This document shows, one piece after another, positions 19,960-31,291 of a stretch of DNA of 64,000 nucleotides; within the stretch, counting starts at the first letter, position 1; each line of letters opens with the position of its first letter. This DNA comes from Emiliania huxleyi CCMP1516 (Eukaryota; Haptophyta; Isochrysidales; Noelaerhabdaceae). Made by a program: the position numbers and the translations under genes. The stretch lies in NCBI RefSeq assembly GCF_000372725.1, contig NW_005196756.1:963783-1027782 (forward strand), read 5' to 3'. Under the pieces are notes generated by a model. That model searched no databases. It was not told the DNA's origin and saw only the letters and a program-made list of their open reading frames with translations.

Positions 19960-22900
19960 TCAGTGGAGGTCCCACCGACTGGTCTCGTAGTCCAGAGAGA
20001 GGGCGAACTTGTAGCCCGCCAGCGGTCGGAGCGCCTCCATCATCTGAGGCAGCGCCTGCTCGGACGAGCGCACGTAGGCCCACGCTTCGTAAAACTTGCC
20101 CATCGTCTCCGGGTCCGTCGTGAGCACCGCGACCCAGTCGTGCAGCTGCGCGTGGTTGAGGCCGCAGCAAACAAAGGAGCGGAACTTGATATTTGGGTTG
20201 GCGGCGGGCCCCTCGAGCCCCGTCGAGTTGACCTCCACCACGGTCGCTGTGAGCGACTTCTCGGCAGGAGTGTAGCCGCCGCCGCCCCGCTTGACTCTCT
20301 CGTGCGTCGCCTCGCATGCATGCTGCACAAAATCCTGCATGGGAAGCAGCAGCGGCGGGGGTCGGTGCAGCGGGCGGGGCGCGTGGTGCGGCGTGGCGCG
20401 GCGCGGCGCGCCCAGATGTGGTAGCGGCCGATGAGTTTGAACGACTTGAAGCCGTGCAGCAGCACGCGCGAGAGCGCGGTGCACAGCTGACCGCGCACGA
20501 GCACCGCAATCTCCTTGTTCTTCTGGTCATTGCCCAGCAGCTCGAGCGTCTTGCCCGAGCCAGCGACCGCCGCTTGCGCAAAGTGCGTCCCGATCGCGGC
20601 TATCGCCGCCTGCAGCACCGTCAGCGCGTCCGAAGGCGGCGCCATCATCGACGCCACCGGCTGGCGCGCGCCGCCGCCCGCCTTGCGCGCGACCGCACCG
20701 GCGGTGGGCGCGCTGGACGCAGCGCCTTGGGTGATGCCGAGGAGGTCGAGGAAGCCCCAGCTCGCCTGATGCGGGCGTGGCGGGGCGGTGGGGTGTGTGT
20801 CGAGCCCCCAACCCCGCCCCAGCTCTCCCTCCAGCTCGCCTTGCCCGAGGTGGAGCCGCGCGCTTGCTGCCGCGACACCGCCTGCGCTAGCGCCGCCTTG
20901 GTGCTCGCCGCCGACGTGGCAACGCTCGAGCGCGGCCGTCCAGAGGCATCACGCGGCGTGCGACTCCCCCCCCCTGCCAGCAGGTCGTCCACCTGCTTGC
21001 GCGAAGCCGCTAGCGCCTCCTCCAGCGCAGCGACCTTCTCGGCCAGCGCCGGAACCTGTTCCGCCGCCGCCTCGAGCTTCGCGAGCCGCGCGTCGAGCTC
21101 GGCCGACATCACGATGCCGCCGCCGACGCCAGCACTCCCGCTTCCGCCGCCCGCCCCACTGACGCCGTTCGCAACCTCTGCGGGCCGGGGACGCGACTTG
21201 GCGGCGTACTTGGCGGCGTTCGCGCCGCCCGCGCTGCTCTTGGCCATCGCGCGAACCCGCTCCGTCTCCCCCGCCCGTCGCGCCGCTGCATCCGCCTCCT
21301 CCCGCTCGCGCGCCGCCGCGGCCGCCGCCCGCCGCCGCTCGCGCAAGTCGGCCAGCGGGGCGCCATGCGTCTTGCGCGCCGCGTGGCCGCGCGCCATGCG
21401 CTGCACAAAATAGGTTGCCCAGTGGAAGCGGTGGAAGCGCGTCATGGCGACGAGCGCGCGTCCACGCGACTGCAGCCGGATGGCGGCGTTGCGCCGCCGG
21501 ATCTCGCGCGCGCGCCGGACCGACAGCTTTGGCGCGGTGGCCATCAGCAGCATGAAGCGGCACGCGGTGACCAGACGGCGCAGCAGCCGCAGCTCGGCGA
21601 GGAAGCGCACCATCCGGCCAACAGCGACGACGGCGATGGTGTGGCGACGCCAGCGCTTCTTGATGAGCCACCGGCGGACCTTGTTCGCGATGTCGGGCGC
21701 GAGCTCCTTGTAGTCGGAGCCGGTCAGGTCGTCGAGAAAGGCGAGCTTGCCTGCGCGGAAGAAGACCTTTGTGATGCCCAGCTGGTAGTCGGACTTGTCC
21801 AGCCCGAGCGCGAGCAGCAGAATCTCGCAAAACGAGGGCGAGTCGAGCATCGCGATGCTCTTTGGCATGACGTCCTTGTACCGCTCGTAGAGCGAGTCGT
21901 ACGGACAGCGCGTCGGGAAGCCCTCGTGCATCAGCCGCAGCGCCTCCATCATGCCTAAGGCGACAGGGAGGACAGGGCTCAGTTTTGAGCGCCGCCTCTC
22001 CACGGCGCCGCCGCCCCCGCGGCTTGCCCGAGCAGCGCAGCTGGTGGAGGACGTGGCCGCCCGCGAACGCGCTCGGCTGCTTCTCAGTGTTTGGGTTGAT
22101 GCAGCGCACGAACGTCGAATTTGTCTCGCGCAAGTTGGTGAGCAGCGAGGTGAGCTGCCCGCTGAAGTGCGCCGAGACGCTGGAGAACCGAGCGCCGCTC
22201 GAGCCCTTGCCGGCGCGGCTCGCGCGGCCGGGCTTGGCGGCGACTGACGCGCGTGCCGACTGGTCCGCCTCGGCCACGATCTCCGCGAGGAGCGGCGCGG
22301 CGGCTTGCTTCAGCACCTGCTCGAGGTCGGCGTGCAGCGAGTTGTTGTTTTTTGCCAAGAAGCCGTCTGCGGTGTACGTCACCTGCCCGGCATAGTGGCG
22401 CACGACGAACCCCTCGTTGGCGAGCATGTTTGCGCCGCGCCCCACAGCGGCGAGCACAGACTCGCGCACTGCGGCCGCGTGCTGCTCGAACAGCTTCTCC
22501 ACAAACGTGCGGTGCGTCGTCTTTGGCAGCTTGCACTGCTCGTCGAGCAACGCAAAGAGGCCAACCGGCGTGTCTGGCGGCCGCGCCGACAGCATGGCGA
22601 TGCAAGCCTGATTGTTTGGCTCGTCGATGGGGTCCCAGACGATGGCCTCGCGCAGGTAGATTTCCTGCTCCTGGCGGAAGATGCAGGTGTTGAAGTGCGA
22701 CTGCAGCATCTCGTTTGCAAAGTTGATGCACAGCTGCTCGAACGAGTTCGTCTCGAACTGCTCAAAGCCGAAGATGTCAAGCACGCCGATGAAGGCGCGC
22801 GTGTCGGCCTGCGTGAGCAGCGACTGGTTGACCGCCCGGACGAGCCAGTCGAAGAGCTTCGCGTAGATGGCCTTGGCGAGCGTGTCGCGGGAGTAGTTCG

Positions 22901-23602
22901 CCTCCTGTGCCTTGAGCGGGATTTTGTACACCGAGCCCGAGAGGGACTTCATCGTGCGCGACGTCAACGCCTCCTCGAGCGCCGCCGGAGGCAACTGCAT
23001 CAGCCGCGCCGTCGCGTTCACCGCGTCGGGCGCCGAGACGGCGCACGACTCGGCGTCATCCGTCGAGTCGAAGCCGATGTTGCCCAGGTGCAGCAGCGCC
23101 GCGAGCAGCGCGTTGATGCCGCGCTGCTGCTCTCCGCTGATGCCAATGGTGCGCATCGCGGCGCACATGTCTGCGTACGCCGTCTTGTCGTCAATCGCAG
23201 AGACCTCGATCACACCGGCACTGAGGTACGCGTAGTCTTGCGGCGCGGCCAGCGACAGCTCCGCCTTGTCGGCGGCGGTGAGGCCGGCGAAGAGCTGGTA
23301 GAAGGCATGGTAGTTTCGCTCGAGGGGCGACTGCACCACAGTGCGCGACTTTTCGAGCAAGTAGGTTACGACGTCGGCGCCCACTAGCCAGTTGCGCGCG
23401 TCGAAGTGGATGCGCGTGAATTTGCCGAAGCGCGAGGAGTTGTGGTTCATCACCGTCTTGGCGTTCCCAAACGTCTCGAGGATCGGGTTGCACTCGAGCA
23501 CCTTTTCCGACAGGCTCGAGAGCAAATCGGACGCGCGCCTGCGTGCGACAGGCTTGAGGCGGTGGGAGAGGCGCCTCACCGCCGAGACACGCACGTGTGC
23601 GG

Positions 23603-23633
<31 letters not shown>

Positions 23634-24755
23634 GGCGGCGGCGGGGCGGGGCGGGGCGGGGCGGGGCGGGGCGGGGCGGGGCGGGGCGGGGCGGGGCGGG
23701 GCGGGGCGGGGCGGGCGGGCGGGGGGGGGGGGGGGGGTTCGACCCCTTTCCTCCGAGGCGTTGCCCCCGCGCTTGTCCACCTGGCGTGGACGCAGGCGGG
23801 CGATTGGGCGGCCTCGGCCGGGGAAGGTAAGCCCGACCTCAAAAGGCCCGGGCGGTGGGACCAGGGGGCGAGGCGCGGCGTGCACCTTTGGCGCTCCGCA
23901 CATGGCCAGATACTTCATCACAATCTTTGCGCTCTCGGTCTTGCCGGAGCCAGATTCGCCCGAAATCATGATGGACTGCGAGGTACCGTCGACCTGCGGA
24001 CAGGCGGCAGGCAGCGTGGCGAGGAGGGGAGGGGAAAGGGAGGAGGGCGCTCGCTCTGGGCCCGCCTTCATAGATCGAAACGCACGGTCTGCCATCGCAT
24101 ACAAGTGCGGCGGCAGCAGCCCAATCGACTTGCCGCGGTACGCCTTCATCACCTCGGCGCCTGCGCAGAGGGCCACAGGCGCAGAGGGACCGTTCTGTGG
24201 CGGATGGATATAGTTGTGAGCGCTGCGCTCCCCTCGCCGCACCGTAGCACGCGAGCTTCTTGTACGGGTTGACGGCGATGAGGATGTACCCCGTGTAGGT
24301 GTAGATGAGGTCCTTGGCGTAGCGGTGGCGCCTAGCACCCATGGAAGCCCCGCCCTCGGGAGGTTGCGCTGGGGCCGGAGCTTGGAGCCCGTGTGTAGGG
24401 CACAGGTTGAAGAGCAGCGATGGCTCGTGCAAGTGCATGAGCTGCGTGTTGTCGTCCACGCCGTTCAGGTTCTCCGGGTTCATCGGCTTGGCCAGTGAGC
24501 CTGGAAACGCCATGACCTGTGCGGGGAGGGCCGAGGGCGACCCCGTCTCGCTGTGCGCATCCCTCAGCGTCACTCTGCGGTCTCTCGGGCGGCGCGCGTC
24601 ACCTTGACCTCGCTCGCAGAAACGTGCAGCTTGACCTGCATCCGATCGCCCTCAGAGTCGTGCTGCAGCACCTCGCCAACCGCATAGCCCTCAGGGGAAT
24701 GCGGGAACCAGAACTTGGGGAGCGCGTCGGCGGCGTTCGCCCGGCTGGTGGTCAT
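19960..24755 (-). CDS. Unconventional myosin with C-terminal RUN domain
   Basis: Nine exons (24755-24603, 24516-24404, 24331-24243, 24160-24066, 23993-23893, 23538-22028, 21954-20840, 20765-20412, 20334-19960) close in phase to 1301 residues. After an SH3-like N-terminus (FWFPHSPEGYAVGEVLQHDS) the motor shows IYTYTGYILIAVNPYKKL, P-loop ISGESGSGKTESAK (~160), NHNSSRFGKF, IGVLDIFGFEQFETNSFEQL, FVRCINPN and a converter-like segment. IQ-like sequence (NAAIRLQSRGRAL, ~845) and a short coiled coil (~975-1010) follow. Residues ~1140-1295 match a RUN domain: LCTALSRVLLHGFKSF, HIWDFVQHACE, KFRSFVCCGLNHAQLHDW, MGKFYEAWAYVRS. Introns 4-8 have GC donors; intron 5's donor could also lie 9 nt later. RUN domains usually bind small GTPases, so a cargo-adaptor role is inferred. 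Confidence 0.9.
23642..23713 (+). repeat. (GCGGG)14 pentanucleotide repeat in myosin intron 5
   Basis: About 14 tandem GCGGG units follow a GGC-rich run (23596-23640) and precede a G homopolymer (~23721-23737). All lie inside the 354-nt intron 5, by far the longest of the gene. On the myosin sense strand the unit reads CCCGC. Confidence 0.85.
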
Positions 24756-25442
24756 CACGGCAGCCGCTGACTGCTGGCGCTGGTGGCAACCGCGCTTTTC
24801 CACCTGGGAGGGAGGGAGGGGGCTTGACACGTGAGTAGCTTGACACACGAGGATAGCGCAGCGGCATATGCAGCGCAGCGCGTGTGACCATCACAAGCGC
24901 AAGGGCACGCGAGCGCCGTGTTTGTTCGCGCGGGTGGCGCTTGCGCGAGGGAGGCGCGTGGCGCAAGGCGTTGGGAGAGACTATGGCTGAGCACGGCTGG
25001 CGAGGGTGCCGGCGGCGGCGTGTGGCATCGGCAGCAAAGGCCCGGCAGTGGGCCGGGGGCAGGGCGGAGTGGGAGCGGGGGCGGCGGTGCCGACGCCCAA
25101 GCGGCGGGGCGCGCGGGGCGGTGGTGCGCGCGAGAGGGCGTGTGGGGCGGTGGGGCGCGCGCTGTGTGTGCGCGCATGTCGAGGCGGGAGTGGGGAGGAA
25201 GCGCGCACAGCAAACGGCTCTTCGGCGGGGCTGCTCGAGTCGAAAGAGTGAGGCGAAAAAAGGTGCCGAGGCCGAGGTACGCGCCTCAGCGGAGCTGGGA
25301 ATAGGACCGCGCAAGCGGCGTGGCGTGGAGCGGTTGTGCATCCCACCGGGGCCCCCTCTGCGCCGGGGAGGCGTTGTTGGAGGCTAGGACGCAAGCGTCC
25401 GTCGCCCTTTTTCAAACTCGGGGCCGATTCCGAGAGAGTCAG
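24756..25442. promoter_or_regulatory. Myosin 5' flank, no mapped elements
   Basis: Region upstream of the myosin ATG at 24755. A pyrimidine-rich tract followed by AG (sense strand, about 24803-24818) could be the acceptor of a 5'-UTR intron. No TATA or other element can be assigned from sequence alone. Confidence 0.25.
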
Positions 25443-25835
25443 AGAGAGAGAGAGATTTTTAGAATACCAAACAACTCTAACACTCACACGTCATTTGGGG
25501 CCTGGAGCCCTGTTCATGCGCGCGCGAGACGTGCAGACAGGGCTGCCAGGTGAGAGCGAATGGCGCGGTTCACGCCTCGCACAACAGAGAGAGAGATGCG
25601 CTCTGCATGGTGGGACATAAAAGAGAGCGAGTACTTGGGCGAGTAGGCTGTGCGGTCAACGCTGCCGCGCGCGACTTTGCGCGCGAGGCGGAGAGAGAGA
25701 TTCGAGGCGGCGCAGCTTGAGAACGTTTGTTCCGATTCCGCTGCGCTCCGACCCGAATTTGGAGGGCCATGAAATTTAGAGAGAGATTTTTAGCAATACC
25801 AAACAACTCTAACACTCACACGTGTTTTGAAATTT
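25443..25835 (+). repeat. ~50-bp direct repeat pair
   Basis: GAGAGAGATTTTTAG, then AATACCAAACAACTCTAAC and ACTCACACGT, occur at about 25445-25491 and again at about 25780-25824 in the same orientation. No coding function. Confidence 0.7.
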
Positions 25836-25951
25836 AAGGTGTTGCTGCGCAAAAGGGGTCGGACACAGGGCGCAGCTCATGCTAAGAGCTAGAAGAGGAG
25901 ATAGAGAGATTAGAGAACAACCACCCGTCCCGTTATTGCGTACACCAGAGC

Positions 25952-26089
25952 GTGGCGAGGGAGGCGCGAGGCTCGGGCCTCGGCGCGGCCCGTCGGCGCC
26001 TAGGGTTAGGGTTAGGGTTAGGGTTAGGGTTAGGGTTAGGGTTAGTGGCGAGGGAGGCGCGAGACTCGGCGCGGCCAAGCGGCGCCTAA
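25952..26089 (+). repeat. Interstitial telomere-like array
   Basis: Seven and a half TAGGGT units (26001-26045) sit exactly between two near-identical ~45-bp direct repeats, 25952-26000 and 26045-26089, both starting GTGGCGAGGGAGGCGCGAG and ending CGGCGCCTA. The unit equals TTAGGG, the telomere repeat of many eukaryotes. It is internal to the scaffold. Confidence 0.9.
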
Positions 26090-26820
26090 TCTCGGCAAAA
26101 TCCAAATTCGTAAATCAATCTGTTAAAGCCACCATCAGCATCACAAACAAACAAAGCTACCAGGGGCTTCCCGCAGAGCTGTCGTAGCCGGCCACCTCGC
26201 CACGCCGCCCGTTGTGCTCGGGCCGTGTGTGACGAGGCCGTCGAGCTGCACCGCCGTTCCCTCGTGAAGCATGGTTGCCTCGATGGCCAGGGCGCGACAC
26301 CTCTCAGTCTAGCGACCTGCCTCCAGCTTCTCACTGGCAGTCTCTCACTAGACACTACTAGACACTACCACAGGCACACTGACAGGGGCGGCGGGCGGCC
26401 GAGGCACACGCCGAGGGTGGCAGGGGCGGTGGCAGGAAGGAGATTAAAATGAACACAAAAATGAATGAACTCGGGGGCACGGGACGCGGCACAAACGGGG
26501 CACAAACGCCAGGCTACAAAGACGGGGCGGAGGCACGTAGTGACGCAAGGGAGTCTAGGCGACGGTGTCTCCCACAGACTTGTGTGGTGTGTGGGCTTCG
26601 TCACCGCTAATTGCATTCTCGATCCTTCATATCGAGGCCCTCTCATTTGGCCGATCTCGATGAGCTTTTCTGCCCGCCGTGGGCCAACAAGATTGTCAAC
26701 GAAACGATCATCAGGTGCTCCTGTCGCGCGCCCCTCGCCCCCTCGTCGCCTGCCGATCACGCCGTCCATTTTGCGCGGCAGGTGCCACCTGCGGTCACGC
26801 ACAGGAGTAACATCTTCACG

Positions 26821-28987
26821 ATGGCACGCGGCACGGTCATAACCATCCTCATGGCCGCTGTTGGTGCAAACGGGTTCGCATCAAGTCCTACAAAGACCCT
26901 CGATGTCGCGATCATTGGCGCAGGCACCGCAGGCACATACACTGGATGGCGCCTGCTAGAGGCGGGCCACCATGGGCCTGAGGATGTCCAGATCTTTGAG
27001 CGTGTCAACCACGTTGGCGGCCGGTTTTTCTCGCCGGTCATCGGTTGCGATGAGGACACTGAGCGTTCACCACGCACTGAGCTGGGCGGAATGCGGATCC
27101 GCAACACCGACGCCATGATGCTCGGCGTCTGTCGCACTCTCAACATTGAGACTGGCCCGTTCAACATGAACAAGAACGTGCCGAATCCGCCTGCGACTCA
27201 GGCTGAGCCCTTCAACCAGGCCGCGTACAACGAGCAGTGCGAGGGCAAGATCCCTGGGTGCGCTGGCGACGAACCCACCGCGCCCATCTTCCTCGGCGGG
27301 CTATTCAGTGACCGCGAAACTGTGGAGGCGCAGCTCTTGGAGAAACAGACCTACGCCCCGCCGACAGACAACACCGAGATGTCGATGTTTGGCAAGGTTC
27401 CCTACGTCATCGACGAGTGGCCCCCGCCTCACGTCGTCGCAAGCCGCATTGAGGCCAACCATGCGACAGGCACTGGCAACCCTTGCAACATAAGCAACGC
27501 GCACCACATCATGGAGGGGCCGACACACTCCGGGATCGGGTACGGTGGCAAGAAAGTGTTCGAAACCTCCACCTGGGACGCCCTTGCCACGGGACAGGGC
27601 GTCGATACGAAAGCTGTCGGCACGAACGAGTTCCATCTCATTGACTACCTCTCAGGCTACCAGGGCTACCTCGGATCCAAGTGTGCAACTACCATCTTAG
27701 CCCCACACTCTCCCCCCCCCTTTTTTACGGTAGCCCACACTCCCCCCCCCCCCCCCCTCCTACAATTCTCCCGCGCCATGCATCGGCGTCAGATCCGCCG
27801 TCAACGTCGGTGTCAACGACGCCACCTTCGCCCCGTCGGCCGAGGTCGTGGCGCCCCTCGAGCGCCCTACACAGAGTTATACGCGCCCGCTACGAGGCAT
27901 GCAGGAGATCCCGCTCGCCATGGGCCGTGCGTTCTCGGAGCTCGGCGGCACAATCCAGCTCAATCATCAGCTACTTCGTGTCGAGAAGAGAGACACCGAC
28001 TACTGGTTAACCTTCCGCAAGACGTGGACCTCCCCGTGCTCGGACGTGACGACCTTTGAGGGCCCTGGCGGGGGGGAGCTCATCACTGTGGCAGCAAAGC
28101 GGGTTGTCGTTGCGCTGCCTAAGTCTGCACTCAAGCGCGTCCAGTTTGTCGACTCCTCTGGCCGACTGCAGGATCGGGTAGACGCTCTGTGCAACGCCAT
28201 TGCGTCCGCTCCCGCGATGAAGTACTTTGCATCGTATGCATCGCGCTGGTGGGAGACCTTCGCGCAGGATAACCACCCGGACTTCCCGAACGACGAGCCG
28301 TTTAACGTTGGTCGCGTCACCGGCTCCAACGTGGTGCCAAATTTTTTTGCGTGGTACCCGGGCGTGCAGCAGAACGCAGACAAACCGCGACCCCAATGCG
28401 TCGACGAAAGCATGGGCGTCATCCAGACCTACGTGACGGGCTTCTCCGACCGCACGTATGAGGGATTGCTCAGGCAGCAAGAGCAGAACCAGTGCAAGGA
28501 GACCGACGTCGAGCAGTGCAGCAAGTGCTTCAGTGATGAGACGGGATTTGTCGGACCTGCCGCCGACCATGTGACCAAGTCACTCGCGGACATGATGCGC
28601 TACCAGCTAGCGTACACCTTTGGTCTCGATCCTATCGACGACGCCGACAAAGTGCCCGAGGCCACTCAAATCAAGTACCGCATCTGGTCCAACGACAATC
28701 CCGTCACCCAGACGGATTCTTGCCACTACTTCAAGTCGGGACACAAGTGGTGGAAGCTCTACGAGGAGGCGCGCTTTTTGGACACGGGCCTACACCTCAT
28801 TGGCGAGGCGTTCTCCTTCAACTGGTTCTGGGGCGAGGGCGCGATGGAGACTGCGGAGTACATGCTGCAGGAAGTCATGGGCTTGAAACGACCGTCGTGG
28901 CTTTCGCGCGAGGAATATTGCTGGGCGATGCCGTACTGGTGCCTCTCGCCTACTCGTAGCGGAGAGAAAAAATGGCATGTTCGTTGA
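26821..28987 (+). CDS. L-amino-acid oxidase-like flavin amine oxidase
   Basis: Two exons, 26821-27680 and 27793-28987, close in phase to 684 residues. The intron (27681-27792, 112 nt) is GT-AG and C-rich. The start gives a cleavable signal peptide (MARGTVITILMAAVGANGFA). The FAD-binding Rossmann motif is DVAIIGAGTAGTYTGWRLLE, followed by ERVNHVGGRFF and TELGGMRIRNTDA; the second FAD-contact region near the C-terminus is LHLIGEAFSFNWFWGEGAM. This is the pattern of secreted L-amino-acid oxidases and related monoamine oxidases, which deaminate amino acids to keto acids with release of ammonium and peroxide. Substrate is not readable. Many cysteines fit an extracellular protein. An upstream in-frame ATG at 26611 was judged less likely because it would bury the signal peptide. 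Confidence 0.88.
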
Positions 28988-29510
28988 TTACGACTGAATA
29001 CTCTGTATAGGTCCATCCCGCGCCGCAACTCGGAATGAGGATTCATTTCTCCCGCCGACCAATCCCACCTGTGCAGCGAGCTGCTTGCTTGCTGGCTGCT
29101 GAGTGAGTCCGCGCGCAGCCGCTGAGATCATTCTCTCCGTAGAGATCGCTGCGCGGATGTTTTTGGCGTTGCCCCCGGGTGGTTGGTTGCGCTTCAGGCC
29201 GGAGGGAGCAGGCGCGCACCCTCGCATGCTGAGATCCCGTGTTTGTTTCTCTTGCTCCTTTCCGCTTTTCCAGGGCGAACGGGGGGTGTCGTCGTCTCTG
29301 ACTCTGTCACACTGCTGAGTGCTGTGTTGGTCTCGTTTCTCTCATCACGCCATCAGCCTCGTTCTTCGCGCATGTCTTGTCGCCCTAGGGGCTCGGGCCC
29401 AGGCCTGAACTCCTCACTGCACTGTCAGTGTATGTGTGTTGCAGATTGATTGTCCCATGTGAGAGAGTAAAATAATAAAACAGCAACAAACTTTTCGCTT
29501 TCTCTTTTTG
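28988..29510. other. Intergenic, nothing assigned
   Basis: Downstream flank of the amine oxidase gene. No supported gene or repeat. Confidence 0.4.
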
Positions 29511-29561
29511 CACAACACTGGGCACGTGCCAGTGCGCGCCAGTCCCGTGCCCAGTGTTGTG
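29511..29561. repeat. Perfect 16-bp-arm hairpin, copy of a dispersed repeat
   Basis: CACAACACTGGGCACG (29511-29526) and its exact reverse complement (29546-29561) enclose 19 nt. The right arm and loop are the same GTGCCAGTGCGCGCCAGTCC-type sequence found at 3967-4002. TCTCTTTTTG occurs on both sides as a possible short direct repeat. Confidence 0.85.
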
Positions 29562-30270
29562 CGAGGGAGTTTTGTTGTAAGATTCTCTTTTTGGCGCTAC
29601 ACTCCATGCATCCGGGCTGGGGAGTTGAGTTGCATATGCAGTGGTGGCACTCGCTGCTGTCTGCCGACCCGATCTCACTCGACCCTCTCTGCGACCTCCC
29701 GCCCGTACCCCTACCCGCCCTTTGTCCTCTCCGCCGACCTGACGCAGCGATCGGACAATGACTACTTTGACGGGCACATCCTCGCTCGACCCACTCGGAC
29801 ACGCGCTCAATCGAGACGGATAAGACGGGGACACACCCCGCACCGTCCGCTGTGTCGCCGTCTTTGTCCGGAGTGAAAAGTCCAACGCGCTCGTCGTCGG
29901 CGGCTTCCTCCAACCTGCGCCGCGCTCGGCGAACCTCGACAGCGCCTTCGGTGGCATGCAGCTCTTTGCGACAGAAGCCTGGAGAGCAGCTCCTCTGCTG
30001 CTCACACACTCTGCACAGTTGACACAGCCTACTGTGCGGCTGCCACAGCTGTCACAGCGATGGGCTCGCCCTCACTGGCCCTCAGTCACTTGTGCTGCGG
30101 CTTGTGTGAGCGACACTGCTCGGCGACTGCCGGCACACTGTGAGACCATTGGTGTGAGGTAAAACCACGCTACCAGCGCTTGGTCACATCAGCCCCGAGG
30201 TCATATACATCCCGGATCGCACCGCGTGGAGGACACATGGAGGAAGTCACGACATGGGCAACTCAGGGTT

Positions 30271-30487
30271 CCGGCTCCTAGCCGGATAGGGGGTCTGCAC
30301 GCCCTACCTACCTACCTATCCCCAGGCCGCGCACCAGGCCGCGCAGCGAAGCGAAAAAAGATGAAAATAGTGGTACCTACCTATTGCAGGGCCCTCTTTT
30401 GGGCGAAACAAGACCAACCTACCTACCTATCTGGGAGGGGCCAGCCAGTGTGGACAGACCCCCTATCCGGCTCGGCTAGGAGCCCGG
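30271..30487. repeat. 217-bp inverted-repeat unit
   Basis: The left arm CCGGCTCCTAGCCGGATAGG continuing to 30297 pairs with 30455-30487, differing by one ~5-6-nt insertion. The interior carries repeated ACCTACCTACCTAT blocks. It could be a small MITE-like element or a structured RNA-coding unit. No coding potential. Confidence 0.6.
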
Positions 30488-31009
30488 GCCCAGTGTGCAC
30501 TGGGTTCCAACTTTTCCGGGGTGTGGTATGGTACCGCCCAAAGCGCAAAGGGTGGCGGGGGGTGTGGTTGACCGCCCTGGAGGCTGTGCGAGTGCTGAGC
30601 CGAGGCCGTGACGGGGTGAGCTCGACCCTCGAGAGCTTATCACATGCATGACATGAGTTTATTTGGTTTTCTTTCTCCATTCCCGCCCGAAATTCCCGGG
30701 GTGTCTAGAACTACGGCTCAACATCGGCACACACGGTGGGTTTCAAGCGAAGGGCACTCACGCTGGCTGCACCCGTGCACGGGCCGCAGATCCATCTCAG
30801 ATCGCAGCAGGCAACGCCCATCTCTCTTCGTTTGACATTTGACCCAGCTCGCAAACGCAAACCCAAAAACGAAAGAAAAGCGCGCAATGCACACTGACGT
30901 ACGACGTACCGCGCCTCTACACACTGTGTCTCATACGAGCGTACCGGTCCCTCGAGCCCAGTCCCTTCCTCAGACTCTCTCCGGCTCCACTGACTGCTCA
31001 GCACGCAGC

Positions 31010-31291
31010 TCACCGCGCGAGCTCCATCAGCTGCGCCCAGGAGTGCCCGGCCTCTGGCGCCATCCTCTCCCAGATCACGCTCTTTTCGACGTGGTCCTTG
31101 GCCCGCTCATGCTGCTTCTCGATGGCAGCCACCATCATGCGGAGGATCTCGCCGCGCGGGAGGCTCAGCAGCCCACCACAGGGAGGTTTCGTCAGTCTCG
31201 GCGTCGCATCTGCCGCGCCGAGATTCGACGGACCGAAGGGGTAGAGGCTAGCGCTCTCTGTCGAGAAAAGCGCAATACTCAAGAGTGACAA
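31010..31291 (-). CDS. Small hypothetical ORF or exon
   Basis: The C-terminal ~55 codons (SLPRGEILRMMVAAIEKQHE, RAKDHVEKSVIWERMAPEAG, HSWAQLMELAR) have a helical, charged, non-repetitive character unlike neighbouring frames. They could be the last exon of a minus-strand gene whose other exons I cannot identify. No family is recognised. Confidence 0.3.
   Translation of the reverse strand: MSLLSIALFSTESASLYPFGPSNLGAADATPRLTKPPCGGLLSLPRGEILRMMVAAIEKQHERAKDHVEKSVIWERMAPEAGHSWAQLMELAR

Noticed and set aside
20316-21413. Long plus-strand open frames opposite the myosin gene, and similar ones opposite RIOK2 and the SPT fusion
   Set aside because: Each is antisense to well-supported coding exons, with Arg/Ala-rich composition typical of shadow frames in GC-rich DNA.
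23736-23755. GGTTCGACCCC resembling a tRNA T-loop
   Set aside because: It lies in a G-run within a myosin intron and no matching acceptor, D or anticodon stems can be folded nearby.
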